NCBI GenBank assembly: GCA_023447335.1
Contig: JAEXOD010000039.1
Span: 1 to 18,619, forward strand
Source: Bacteroidota bacterium
GTDB lineage: Bacteria > Bacteroidota > Ignavibacteria > Ignavibacteriales > Melioribacteraceae
Direction: 5' to 3'
Length of the DNA: 18,619 nt
In this document: positions 6,998-14,629 of the stretch, piece by piece
How the letters are laid out: the number at the start of each line of letters is the position of its first letter
How positions within the stretch are numbered: the first letter of the stretch is position 1
Position numbers and translations under genes: made by a program
The notes under the pieces: model-generated
Seen by the model: only the letters and a program-made list of their open reading frames with translations
What the model was told of the DNA's origin: nothing
Database searches by the model: none

Positions 6998-7060
6998 GGA
7001 GTACTAAAATTTGGAGGTAATTTTACTTAAAATATAACATTCAACATTTAACATTACTTT

Positions 7061-7100
7061 TGAACCGGGATTTTCAGGATAAAAGAAGGATTAACAAGAA
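7061..7100 (-). repeat. Dispersed ATCCTGAAAATCC repeat, copy 2 (inverted)
   Basis: On the minus strand it contains ATCCTTCTTTTATCCTGAAA, then ATCCCGGTTCA, the same order of blocks as the copies at 3818, 7339 and 15921. Confidence 0.6.
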
Positions 7101-7338
7101 AAACTAATCTTGAATGTTGAATTTTCAATAGCCCCTGTTGTTTTTAGAACAATTTGTTTTTAGTTGCTTATTCGACTTTATTATAAACTTAAAACCAAAT
7201 ACTTAAATTTGACCCGGAGGGTCGAAATTATTGTAACTAGAAAAAAAGAGATGAATTTTTAGCCCCGTAGGCGGCGATATATTTTATTAAAAATTAATAT
7301 TTAACACTAAACCTTCAATATTTAACCTTATTTGTTTT
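7101..7338. other. Gene-free stretch with scattered repeats
   Basis: No gene seen. Besides the GC-rich palindromes it contains ATTCAACATTTAACATT-like words (also near 7038-7058, 7294-7328 and 7478-7497), another low-complexity intergenic repeat type. Confidence 0.45.
7211..7223. repeat. REP-like palindrome GACCC-GGA-GGGTC
   Basis: A perfect 5-bp palindrome with a GGA loop, followed by GAAATTATTGTAA. A related GC-rich core, AGCCCCGTAGGCGGCGAT, stands at 7261-7278; inverted, it matches the (TAC)GAGGCTAAAA form at 3993-4023. These are scattered intergenic elements. Confidence 0.5.
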
Positions 7339-7381
7339 CATCCTGAAAATTCGTTTCAAATCCTGTTAATCTTGGTTCTAA
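7339..7381 (+). repeat. Dispersed ATCCTGAAAATCC repeat, copy 3
   Basis: Reads CATCCTGAAAATTC, then GTTTCAAATCCTGTTAATC, then TTGGTTCTA. It has the same block order and GGTTC end as the other copies and lies directly before the second 8-bp array. Confidence 0.65.
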
Positions 7382-7392
7382 AATGGAAAAAA

Positions 7393-7440
7393 GTGATACA
7401 GTGATATGGTGAAATAGTGAAATAGTGATAAAGTAGAAAA
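7393..7440 (+). repeat. 8-bp tandem array, 6 units
   Basis: Six contiguous units: GTGATACA, GTGATATG, GTGAAATA, GTGAAATA, GTGATAAA, GTAGAAAA. It has the same unit, strand and register type as the 12-unit array 396 bp upstream. Confidence 0.88.
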
Positions 7441-7614
7441 CATAGATCAAATTACAAAGGGTTTTTACTTAACCAAAAACATTTAACATTTAAATTAATA
7501 GTCCTGAAATAGGTTGACTTTTTTTTAATTTTCAATTTTAAGTTGTGTTAAATATTACATTAAACCGTTAATAAAGAATAAGTTATGTAAAAGAAATAAA
7601 ATTTTTTAGAGTAT

Positions 7615-7632
7615 TCGAGAAAAATTTCTCTT
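7615..7632. promoter_or_regulatory. Weak second Rex-like operator / inverted repeat
   Basis: GAGAAA-AA-TTTCTC (7617-7630) is a perfect inverted repeat. Its arm CGAGAAAA is the inverted image of the TTTTCTCG arm of the operator at 7670-7687. It lies just upstream of the -35 box, so the two sites bracket the core promoter with centres 55-56 bp apart. Its match to the Rex consensus TTGTGAA-N4-TTCACAA is only about 9 of 14. Confidence 0.35.
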
Positions 7633-7637
7633 TTTAC

Positions 7638-7668
7638 TTGACAATTTGTTTCGTATATATTATTTTTA
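7638..7668 (+). promoter_or_regulatory. Promoter of the rex-hyd operon
   Basis: TTGACA (7638-7643), then 17 bp, then TATTTT (7661-7666). The same bases also fit the FCB-type promoter: TTG, 20 bp, TATTTTTA (consensus TAnnTTTG). The predicted start is near 7673, giving a leader of about 54 nt. It is the only clear promoter before the operon. Confidence 0.65.
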
Positions 7669-7669
7669 A

Positions 7670-7687
7670 TTGTGAAAATTTTCTCGA
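7670..7687. promoter_or_regulatory. Rex operator overlapping the transcription start
   Basis: TTGTGAAAATTTTCTCGA matches the published Rex-box form TTGTGAA-N4-TTCACAA at 12 of 14 fixed positions. It overlaps the predicted transcription start, so Rex bound here would block initiation. Rex releases its operator when NADH is high. Autoregulation of rex together with NADH-linked hydrogenase genes is the expected logic. Confidence 0.65.
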
Positions 7688-7726
7688 TATGGAAATCTCG
7701 ATAAAAAATCTCGATTGGAGAAGAAA

Positions 7727-8401
7727 ATGATAGAAATTAAAGCAAAACCGACACCGGAACCAACACTAAGAAGATTGCCAAAGTATTTAAACGTACTTAC
7801 TTCATTAAAAGAAAATAACGTTTTAGAAGTTAGCAGTACTTTAATTGCAAACGAATTGGGTTTAGATCCTACTCAGGTACGTAAAGATATTCAATACACC
7901 GGAATTGAAGGAAGACCAAAAACGGGTTTTTATACCGATGAGCTAATTAATGCAATTAGATCTTTCTTAAACTGGGATAATACAACCGATGCTTTTTTGG
8001 TCGGGGTAGGTAGTTTGGGTACAGCTATGCTCGGTTATAAACAATTTAAACTTCACGGTATTAATTTTGTTGCCGCTTTTGATACCGATACAGAAAAAAT
8101 TGGTCAACATATACACGGTATACCGGTTTTACCAATCGAAAAACTTACAAATTTAACTTCAAGAATGAAAGTGCATATAGGCGTATTAACTGTTCCGGCA
8201 AGTGCTGCACAAGCAATTGCCAATATGATGATTGAGGGCGGAATACAAGCAATTTGGAATTTTGCCCCAACTCATATTAAAGTTCCTGATAATATAATTG
8301 TAGAAAATGCACAATTAACCCATAGTTTAGCTGTTTTAACAAGAAAATTGAGTGAATATAATTTTAATTTAGGAGATAATTTATATGACTACGCAATCTG
8401 A
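7727..8401 (+). CDS. rex: Redox-sensing transcriptional repressor Rex
   Basis: DNA-binding repressor that senses the NADH/NAD+ ratio, 224 aa, a normal length. The N-terminal winged helix (about 14-80) contains LGLDPTQVRKDIQYTG, the family recognition-helix signature. The Rossmann domain has LVGVGSLGTA (GxGxxG at 93-98) and an acidic residue after the second strand (FDTDTEKIG). The C-terminal helix takes part in domain swapping in known Rex dimers. The frame could open at a TTG at 7715, but that TTG overlaps the GGAG ribosome site, which is 6 bp before the ATG at 7727, so the ATG is chosen. It is the first gene of the hydrogenase operon and overlaps hydC by 17 bp. A Rex operator lies in front of it, so it probably represses itself and the hydrogenase. 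Confidence 0.95.
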   Translation: MIEIKAKPTPEPTLRRLPKYLNVLTSLKENNVLEVSSTLIANELGLDPTQVRKDIQYTGIEGRPKTGFYTDELINAIRSFLNWDNTTDAFLVGVGSLGTAMLGYKQFKLHGINFVAAFDTDTEKIGQHIHGIPVLPIEKLTNLTSRMKVHIGVLTVPASAAQAIANMMIEGGIQAIWNFAPTHIKVPDNIIVENAQLTHSLAVLTRKLSEYNFNLGDNLYDYAI

Positions 8402-8906
8402 TTCGTCATATTCGTTACGAAAATTTGAAAAAGTATGTGAGATACTTAAAAAACATGACAACAACCCTAACAAATTGATTCCAATTTTACAGGAAGTACA
8501 AGAAGAATATCGTTACTTGCCTCAAGAAGTTTTAACTTTTGTTGCAACATCGGTAAATTTACCGCCTGCAAGAGTATATGGCGTAGCAACATTTTATGCT
8601 CATTTTGCTTTAGAACCAAAAGGTAAATATGTAATTAAAGTTTGTGACGGAACAGCTTGTCACGTAAAAGAATCTATACCGATTGTTGATGCAATTATGA
8701 AAAAATTGGGAATTGATTATAACAAACGAACAACAAACGATATGCTCTTTACATTAGAAACAGTATCTTGTTTAGGTGCTTGCGGTTTAGCCCCGGTTGT
8801 AGTTATAAACGAAGAAGTACATCCTATGATGTCACCAAAAAAAATTGTTGATGTTTTAGACCAAATTATCGAAAAGGAGAAAGCTAATGAAAACGCTGCT
8901 TGCTGA
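8385..8906 (+). CDS. hydC: [FeFe]-hydrogenase subunit HydC (NuoE-like, [2Fe-2S])
   Basis: Small subunit of the trimeric NAD-linked [FeFe]-hydrogenase, 173 aa, homologous to complex I NuoE. It has an N-terminal helical bundle (about 10-75, with LPPARVYGVATFYAHF typical of the family) and a thioredoxin-like [2Fe-2S] domain with ligands C87, C92, C129 and C133 (CDGTAC and CLGAC). In the complex it sits against the FMN subunit HydB. The start has AGGAG about 9 bp upstream. The gene overlaps rex by 17 bp and hydB by 20 bp, so translation is probably coupled. NuoE of complex I is unlikely since no other nuo genes are present and hydA follows. Confidence 0.95.
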   Translation: MTTQSDSSYSLRKFEKVCEILKKHDNNPNKLIPILQEVQEEYRYLPQEVLTFVATSVNLPPARVYGVATFYAHFALEPKGKYVIKVCDGTACHVKESIPIVDAIMKKLGIDYNKRTTNDMLFTLETVSCLGACGLAPVVVINEEVHPMMSPKKIVDVLDQIIEKEKANENAAC

Positions 8907-10785
8907 TTTAGATTCAATCAAAAACGAGTATTTAGAAAAATCGAAAGAAATAAAAAAACGAGTTATAGTTTGTGCCGGTACCGGATGTATTGCAAACGGA
9001 AGTGATAAAGTTTATAATAAATTCAAAGAGTTTATTAAGAATGCTAACTTAGAATTAGTTTTAGATTTAAAATTTGAACACCATTCTGAAAACGCAACTC
9101 ATTTAACAGAAAGTGGTTGCCAAGGTTTTTGCCAGATGGGTCCTTTGGTAGATATTGAACCGGACGGAATTTTATATGTTGGAGTAAAAGAAGGCGATGT
9201 TGAAGAAATTGTAAACGAAACACTTGTAAATCATAAATTAGTAGATAGATTACTATTTAAAGAGCCAAAAACAAAACAATCTTGTAAAGGGCATGGTGAT
9301 ATTAGTTTTTATACACGTCAACATAGATTTGTATTAAAACAATGCGGAATGGTTGATCCTAACGATATAAACGAATATATTGCATTAGACGGTTATTCTG
9401 CAGCAAAAAAAGCAATTCTTGAAATGACCGATAAAGAAGTTTGCGAAGAAATGATTGCTTCGGGATTAAGAGGAAGAGGCGGCGGTGGTTTCCCAACCGG
9501 AAGAAAATGGGAATTAACAAGAATACAAAAATCTGCTGATAAATATGTAATATGCAACGGTGACGAAGGTGACCCGGGTGCATTTATGGATAGAAGCGTT
9601 ATGGAGGGAAATCCGCATAGCGTTATAGAAGGTATGATGATTGCCGCTAAAGCAATTGGTGCAAATAAAGGATATGTTTACGTACGTTTAGAATATCCTT
9701 TGGCAGTTAAACGTATCAAAAAAGCAGTAGCAGACGCCGAAAAATTAGGAATTTTGGGACAAAATATTTTTGGATCAAATTTTAGTTTTACTATGGAAAT
9801 TATGGAAGGGGCAGGTGCTTTTGTTTGCGGAGAAGAAACGGCTTTAATGAGCTCTATTGAAGGTAAACGCGGAATGCCAAATCCAAAACCCCCGTTTCCT
9901 GCTCAAAGCGGTTTATACGGAAAACCAACCGTTATTAACAACGTAGAAACATTGGCAACCGTACCAATTATTATAAAAGACGGTGCTATTAAATTTAGAG
10001 AATTAGGCAATCAAAATTCACCCGGTACAAAAACTTTTGCTTTAACCGGTCACGTAGCAAATACCGGTTTAATTGAAGTTCCTTTTGGGACAACACTAAA
10101 AGAGATAGTTTTTAATATCGGCGGGGGTGTAACAACCCGCGAAGGAAAAATTGATAATAACGCATTTAAAGCTGTTCAAATTGGCGGTCCTTCAGGCGGA
10201 TGTTTAACAAAAGAACATTTAGATTTACCGTTAGATTTTGATTCGTTAGGTAAAATAGGTGCTATGATTGGATCGGGCGGTTTAGTTGTAATGAATAACG
10301 AAACTTGCATGGTACAGATGGCTAAATTCTTTATGACATTTACACAAAACGAATCCTGCGGTAAATGTGTATTGTGTCGCGAAGGAACAAAACAGATGCT
10401 TGCAATTTTGGATGACGTTACAGAAGGAAAAGCAACAGTAGAAACAATAGATTTATTGGAAAGGTTGGCAATTGCCGTTAAAAAAGGATCTTTATGCGGA
10501 TTAGGAAAAACTGCTCCGAATCCTGTTTTGGCAATGTTATCACATTTTAGAGAAGAATTTGACGCACATGTAATTAATAAACGTTGCCCTACCGGTAAAT
10601 GTAGTGCTTTAAGTACTCCGCATGTTATTGAAGAAAAATGTAAAGGTTGCGGATTATGTATTAAAGTTTGTCCGGTCGGTGCTATTACCGGTGAAAGAAA
10701 ACAAGCTCACGTAATTAACGAAGAATTATGTATTAAATGCGGAGCTTGTATTACTACCTGTAGATTAAAGGCAATTGAAAATTAA
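8887..10785 (+). CDS. hydB: [FeFe]-hydrogenase subunit HydB (NuoF-like flavoprotein)
   Basis: NAD(H)- and FMN-binding subunit, 632 aa. Domains in order: thioredoxin-like [2Fe-2S] domain (C29, C34, C78, C82); NuoF core with GRGGGGFPTGRKW (196-208) for NADH and CNGDEGDPGAFMDR (223-236) for FMN; [4Fe-4S] ligands in ESCGKCVLCREGT (C491, C494, C497) and C537; a C-terminal double ferredoxin (C585/588/591/595 and C615/618/621/625). The extra C-terminal ferredoxins, absent from complex I NuoF, are typical of HydB in bifurcating hydrogenases. A CPTGKC pair (C567, C572) with nearby His may hold the zinc seen in HydABC structures. GGAG precedes the ATG. It works with HydA and HydC to couple NADH and, probably, reduced ferredoxin to H2. 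Confidence 0.95.
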   Translation: MKTLLADLDSIKNEYLEKSKEIKKRVIVCAGTGCIANGSDKVYNKFKEFIKNANLELVLDLKFEHHSENATHLTESGCQGFCQMGPLVDIEPDGILYVGVKEGDVEEIVNETLVNHKLVDRLLFKEPKTKQSCKGHGDISFYTRQHRFVLKQCGMVDPNDINEYIALDGYSAAKKAILEMTDKEVCEEMIASGLRGRGGGGFPTGRKWELTRIQKSADKYVICNGDEGDPGAFMDRSVMEGNPHSVIEGMMIAAKAIGANKGYVYVRLEYPLAVKRIKKAVADAEKLGILGQNIFGSNFSFTMEIMEGAGAFVCGEETALMSSIEGKRGMPNPKPPFPAQSGLYGKPTVINNVETLATVPIIIKDGAIKFRELGNQNSPGTKTFALTGHVANTGLIEVPFGTTLKEIVFNIGGGVTTREGKIDNNAFKAVQIGGPSGGCLTKEHLDLPLDFDSLGKIGAMIGSGGLVVMNNETCMVQMAKFFMTFTQNESCGKCVLCREGTKQMLAILDDVTEGKATVETIDLLERLAIAVKKGSLCGLGKTAPNPVLAMLSHFREEFDAHVINKRCPTGKCSALSTPHVIEEKCKGCGLCIKVCPVGAITGERKQAHVINEELCIKCGACITTCRLKAIEN

Positions 10786-10803
10786 TTTATTGAAGAGGAA
10801 ATA

Positions 10804-12819
10804 ATGTACACAAATAATAAAGTTATAATAGACGGAAGAGAAGTTTTAATTGAAGGTGAAAAAAACGTATTAGAACTAATTCGTAAGGCAAAAATAGATT
10901 TACCTACATTTTGTTATCACTCGGAATTGAGCGTTTTTGGTGCATGTAGACTTTGTATAGTTGATTGTGACGGAAAAGGTGTTGTGGCGTCATGTTCGTT
11001 ACCTCCCGAACCAAACATGAAAATTAAAACTAATACAAACGAATTACGCGAAATTCGTAAAATATCTATCGAGTTACTATTAGCAAATCATGACCAAAAT
11101 TGTCAAACATGTGCTAAAAACACCATGTGTAAACTTCAAGATATAGCTTATAAATTAGGCGTAAACGAAGTAAGGTTTAAAAGAACAAATAAAAAAGAAG
11201 ATATAGATTTTAGCAGTAAAGCAATTGTACGCGATGTAAACAAATGTATTTTATGCGGCGATTGTGTTCGTGCTTGCGATGAATTGCAAGGTATTGGTGC
11301 AATAGATTTTGCTTTTAGAGGTTCTAATAGTACGGTATTACCCGCATTCGGTAAAAATTTGGCAGAAGTAGAATGTGTTGAATGCGGTCAATGTGCACGT
11401 GTTTGCCCTACCGGTGCATTAACCCCTAAAAACGAAGTAGATAAGGTTTGGAATGCTTTAGATAATCCTAAAAAAGTTGTAGTTGCACAGATTGCCCCTG
11501 CGGTACGTGTTGCTATTGGCGAATTATTCGGGTTAAAACCGGGTGAATTATTAACCGGACAAGTGGTTTCGGCATTAAAACGTATGGGATTTGATAAAGT
11601 ATTTGATACTGCATTTGCTGCCGATTTAACAGTTATAGAAGAAGCAAATGAATTTTTAGCACGTAAAGAAAAAGGAGAGAACTTACCTATTTTTACAAGC
11701 TGCTGCCCGGCTTGGGTTAAATTTGCCGAACAATACTACCCTGATATGTTAAATCATTTATCAAGTTGCAAATCACCACAACAGATGTTTGGCTCGGTTG
11801 CTAAAGATATTTTGGCAAAACAGCTAAAAGTAGATAAAAAAGATATAGTAATAGTTTCGATTATGCCTTGTACTGCAAAGAAATTTGAAGCTGATAGAGA
11901 TGAATTTGAACATTCAGGTGTAAAAGAAGTTGATATTGTAATTACAACGCAAGAATTGGGTGCAATGATTAAACAAGCAGGTTTGCGTTTTACTGAACTA
12001 GAACCGGAATCATTAGACTTACCTTTAGGATTTAAAACAGGTGCCGGAATTATTTTTGGAAATAGCGGCGGTGTAACAGAAGCAGTTTTAAGATATGCAG
12101 TTGAAAAAGTTAATAATATTCATTTGACAAATGCAGATTTCTTAGAAATAAGAGGAAACTCCGGATTAAGAGAATATTCGGTTCAGTTAAACGGGGAAAC
12201 TATTAATGTAGCAATAGTATTTGGTTTAAAGAATGCTCATGCCGTAATGAAAAATATTAAAGAAGGAAAAGTTAACTATCACTTAGTAGAAGTGATGTCT
12301 TGCCCAAGCGGATGTATCGGCGGTGCCGGACAACCGGTTTATTATACCGAAGATGTTGTTAGAGCTAGAGCAAAAGGCATTTTTGACTGTGATAAGATGT
12401 TACAATTACATAAAGCACAAGAAAATCCGTATGTAGCCGAGTTATATAATTCAACTTTAGGTGAACCGAACAGTCATAAAGCTCATGAATTGTTGCATAC
12501 AGAATATAGAAACAGAAAACGTATTGCTGACGAACAAATTCGTTTAATAGGCGGAAAAAGCGAAGAAAAACTTTGTGTTAATTTCTGTGTAGGAACAAGT
12601 TGTTACTTAAAAGGGGCACAAAATTTGTTACATAGAGTTATAAATCATGTTGAAAATACAGATTTGAAGGATCGTGTACAAATTAATGCAACTTTCTGTA
12701 TGGAAAACTGTGACGAGGGACCAAGCGTTACTGTAGGAGAAGAAGTTATTAAACATGCAAACTTCAAATTAGTTTGTGATAAAATAGAAGAATCCGTAAA
12801 AAACGTACCAGTTGAATAA
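10804..12819 (+). CDS. hydA: [FeFe]-hydrogenase catalytic subunit HydA
   Basis: Catalytic subunit of 671 aa that interconverts protons and H2. The N-terminal NuoG-like part binds [2Fe-2S] (C37, C48, C51, C64), a His-Cys3 [4Fe-4S] (H96, C100, C103, C109) and two [4Fe-4S] clusters (C148-C158 and C191-C201). The H-cluster motifs are complete: L1 TSCCPAW (C300 proton relay, C301 ligand), L2 MPCTAKKFE (C356) and L3 EVMSCPSGCIGGAGQP (C500, C504). A C-terminal thioredoxin-like [2Fe-2S] domain follows (C595, C600, C632, C636), as in known trimeric HydA proteins. The start has GAGGAA before the ATG. It lies 18 bp after hydB, with no terminator. Maturation needs HydE, HydF and HydG, none of which is in the window. 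Bifurcation is inferred from subunit make-up, not proved by sequence. Confidence 0.96.
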   Translation: MYTNNKVIIDGREVLIEGEKNVLELIRKAKIDLPTFCYHSELSVFGACRLCIVDCDGKGVVASCSLPPEPNMKIKTNTNELREIRKISIELLLANHDQNCQTCAKNTMCKLQDIAYKLGVNEVRFKRTNKKEDIDFSSKAIVRDVNKCILCGDCVRACDELQGIGAIDFAFRGSNSTVLPAFGKNLAEVECVECGQCARVCPTGALTPKNEVDKVWNALDNPKKVVVAQIAPAVRVAIGELFGLKPGELLTGQVVSALKRMGFDKVFDTAFAADLTVIEEANEFLARKEKGENLPIFTSCCPAWVKFAEQYYPDMLNHLSSCKSPQQMFGSVAKDILAKQLKVDKKDIVIVSIMPCTAKKFEADRDEFEHSGVKEVDIVITTQELGAMIKQAGLRFTELEPESLDLPLGFKTGAGIIFGNSGGVTEAVLRYAVEKVNNIHLTNADFLEIRGNSGLREYSVQLNGETINVAIVFGLKNAHAVMKNIKEGKVNYHLVEVMSCPSGCIGGAGQPVYYTEDVVRARAKGIFDCDKMLQLHKAQENPYVAELYNSTLGEPNSHKAHELLHTEYRNRKRIADEQIRLIGGKSEEKLCVNFCVGTSCYLKGAQNLLHRVINHVENTDLKDRVQINATFCMENCDEGPSVTVGEEVIKHANFKLVCDKIEESVKNVPVE

Positions 12820-12853
12820 TTTAAGTTATTAACTAATCGAAAGATAAATAGAT

Positions 12854-14629
12854 ATGCCGGAATCAAGTAAAAAGCAAATAATATATACAAACAAAGCCCG
12901 CTGCCGCGACTGTTATAGATGTGTTCGTGCGTGTCCGGTTAAGGCAATTAAAATGTTTGATGCCCAAGCTTCCGTTGATATAGATAGATGCATTTTATGC
13001 GGAACTTGTATTACTGAATGCCCGCAAGGAGCTAAGCAATATCGTAAGGATTCGATATTAGTTAAAGAATATTTGGAAAGCGGTCAAAAAGTACTGCTAA
13101 GCTTAGCTCCTTCATTTCCGGCTTTTTTTGATGATAGTGTTGTTAGTAGAGTCCCGTCTGCTTTACGTAGTCTGGGATTCTCTTTTATTTCCGAAACGGC
13201 AATCGGTGCTTATTTGGTAAGCAAAGAAGCTGAAAAGTATATAAAAAAATATGAAAACAGACCTCATATAATTTCTTTTTGCCCTGTTGTAGTTAATTTT
13301 GTCGAAAAATATTTTCCCTATTTAAGCGGATTTTTACTTCCCGTAAAATCACCTATGATAGCACATGCAAGATATTTAAAAGAAAAACACGGGTATGATT
13401 GCAAAGTTGTGTTTATTGGACCATGTATTGCTAAAAAAGATGAATCACAAAGAGATTTATACGATGGATATGTTGATGCCGTATTAACCTTTGACGAGTT
13501 GAAAGAGTGGTTTGAAGAAAAAGAGATAGATTTAAGAAAATTTGAAGAAAGTTGGTTTGATGAACCATGTGACGATGAAGCAAAACTATTTGCATTATCG
13601 GGCGGTTTTGGAAAAATTGCCAATATTCAAAATGATCCTACTTCTATTACAAATATTACAAACACCGGATTTGAAAGCATTAAGGAAGCTTTAAGTTATT
13701 TAACTTCAGATAAAAATGTTGTTCTTGATTCTCTGTTTTGTAATATGGGTTGTATAAACGGTGCAGGTATTAAAAATGATGTTAATTTTTTTGAACGTCA
13801 ACAAAGAGTGATAAAATATGCTCAAACCAAAGATCCGTTTTTACCAAAATCAGAAGCCAATTATGAAATTAAAAGTGATTTAGGTACTAAATTTAGTCGT
13901 TATATCTTAAATCCAAAAAAAGAAATAAGTGACGAACAAATTAGAGAAGTATTAGAAAAAACAGGCAAATTTAATCTTGAAGACGAACTTAATTGCGGAG
14001 CTTGCGGATATAATACTTGCCGTGAAAAGGCAATTGCAGTAATAGAAGGAATAGCCGAAATTGAGATGTGCATTCCGTACATGAGAAGAATTGCCGAACA
14101 GCGAGGTGATAAAATTATAGAATCTTCACCTAACGGTATTGTAATACTAGATAAAGAGTTAAATATAGTAAATATGAATCCGGCATTTAAGAGATTCTTT
14201 TATTGTAATAACTCCATGTTTGGCAAAAAAATAAGTGTTTTAATGGATCCTGTTCACTTTGAAGAATTGAAAGCCGGAGAAGAAGATATAATTGAACGCA
14301 CCGTTAATCACGAAAAATATAATATTGTATGTCATGAAAAGTTATATAAATTAAAAAACGAAAACCAGTTAGTCGGTATTTTTGTTGATATCACTAAAAA
14401 CTTAGCGGATAAAGAACAGCTAAATTCGCTTAGGAACGAAACGGTTCAGCAAGCACAAGAACTTTTACTTCATCAAATTGAAATGGCTCAAAAACTAGCA
14501 AAAATATTAGGCGAAAATACTGCAAAAGGAGAAGTTTTAGTAGAAAATTTATTAAGATTAGCAAAAGACGAACAAAATAAAGATAAAAAAAGCAGTAATT
14601 GGTTATGGGATATTTACACGTCGAGGTAA
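12854..14629 (+). CDS. hydS: HydS-like putative sensory [FeFe]-hydrogenase with PAS domain
   Basis: Protein of 591 aa, probably a cytoplasmic H2 or redox sensor. Domains: double [4Fe-4S] ferredoxin (C17/20/23/27 and C46/49/52/56); an H-cluster domain (about 78-325); an Fe-S motif of the CGxCGYxxC type (C381, C384, C389, C406); a PAS domain (about 415-515); a C-terminal helical, coiled-coil-like tail (about 518-572). All four H-cluster cysteines remain (C143, C191, C296, C300), but L1 reads ISFCPVV instead of TSCCPxW, so the proton-relay Cys is Phe142, and the L2 Met is Gly. Fast catalysis is unlikely; sensory HydS proteins are known to alter this site. It begins 34 bp after hydA with only a weak ribosome site, and overlaps the phosphatase gene, suggesting a sensor-output pair. 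A slow enzyme cannot be excluded. Confidence 0.85.
   Translation: MPESSKKQIIYTNKARCRDCYRCVRACPVKAIKMFDAQASVDIDRCILCGTCITECPQGAKQYRKDSILVKEYLESGQKVLLSLAPSFPAFFDDSVVSRVPSALRSLGFSFISETAIGAYLVSKEAEKYIKKYENRPHIISFCPVVVNFVEKYFPYLSGFLLPVKSPMIAHARYLKEKHGYDCKVVFIGPCIAKKDESQRDLYDGYVDAVLTFDELKEWFEEKEIDLRKFEESWFDEPCDDEAKLFALSGGFGKIANIQNDPTSITNITNTGFESIKEALSYLTSDKNVVLDSLFCNMGCINGAGIKNDVNFFERQQRVIKYAQTKDPFLPKSEANYEIKSDLGTKFSRYILNPKKEISDEQIREVLEKTGKFNLEDELNCGACGYNTCREKAIAVIEGIAEIEMCIPYMRRIAEQRGDKIIESSPNGIVILDKELNIVNMNPAFKRFFYCNNSMFGKKISVLMDPVHFEELKAGEEDIIERTVNHEKYNIVCHEKLYKLKNENQLVGIFVDITKNLADKEQLNSLRNETVQQAQELLLHQIEMAQKLAKILGENTAKGEVLVENLLRLAKDEQNKDKKSSNWLWDIYTSR

Noticed and set aside
6902..7440. CRISPR array
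   Set aside because: The 8-bp units are contiguous, with no spacers and no cas genes near.
8385..12819. Part of respiratory complex I (nuoE, nuoF, nuoG)
   Set aside because: The third gene carries full H-cluster motifs, HydB has extra C-terminal ferredoxins, and no membrane nuo genes are present.
12854..14629. Second ordinary catalytic [FeFe]-hydrogenase
   Set aside because: L1 and L2 are altered at catalytic positions and a PAS domain is attached, so a sensory role is the better reading.
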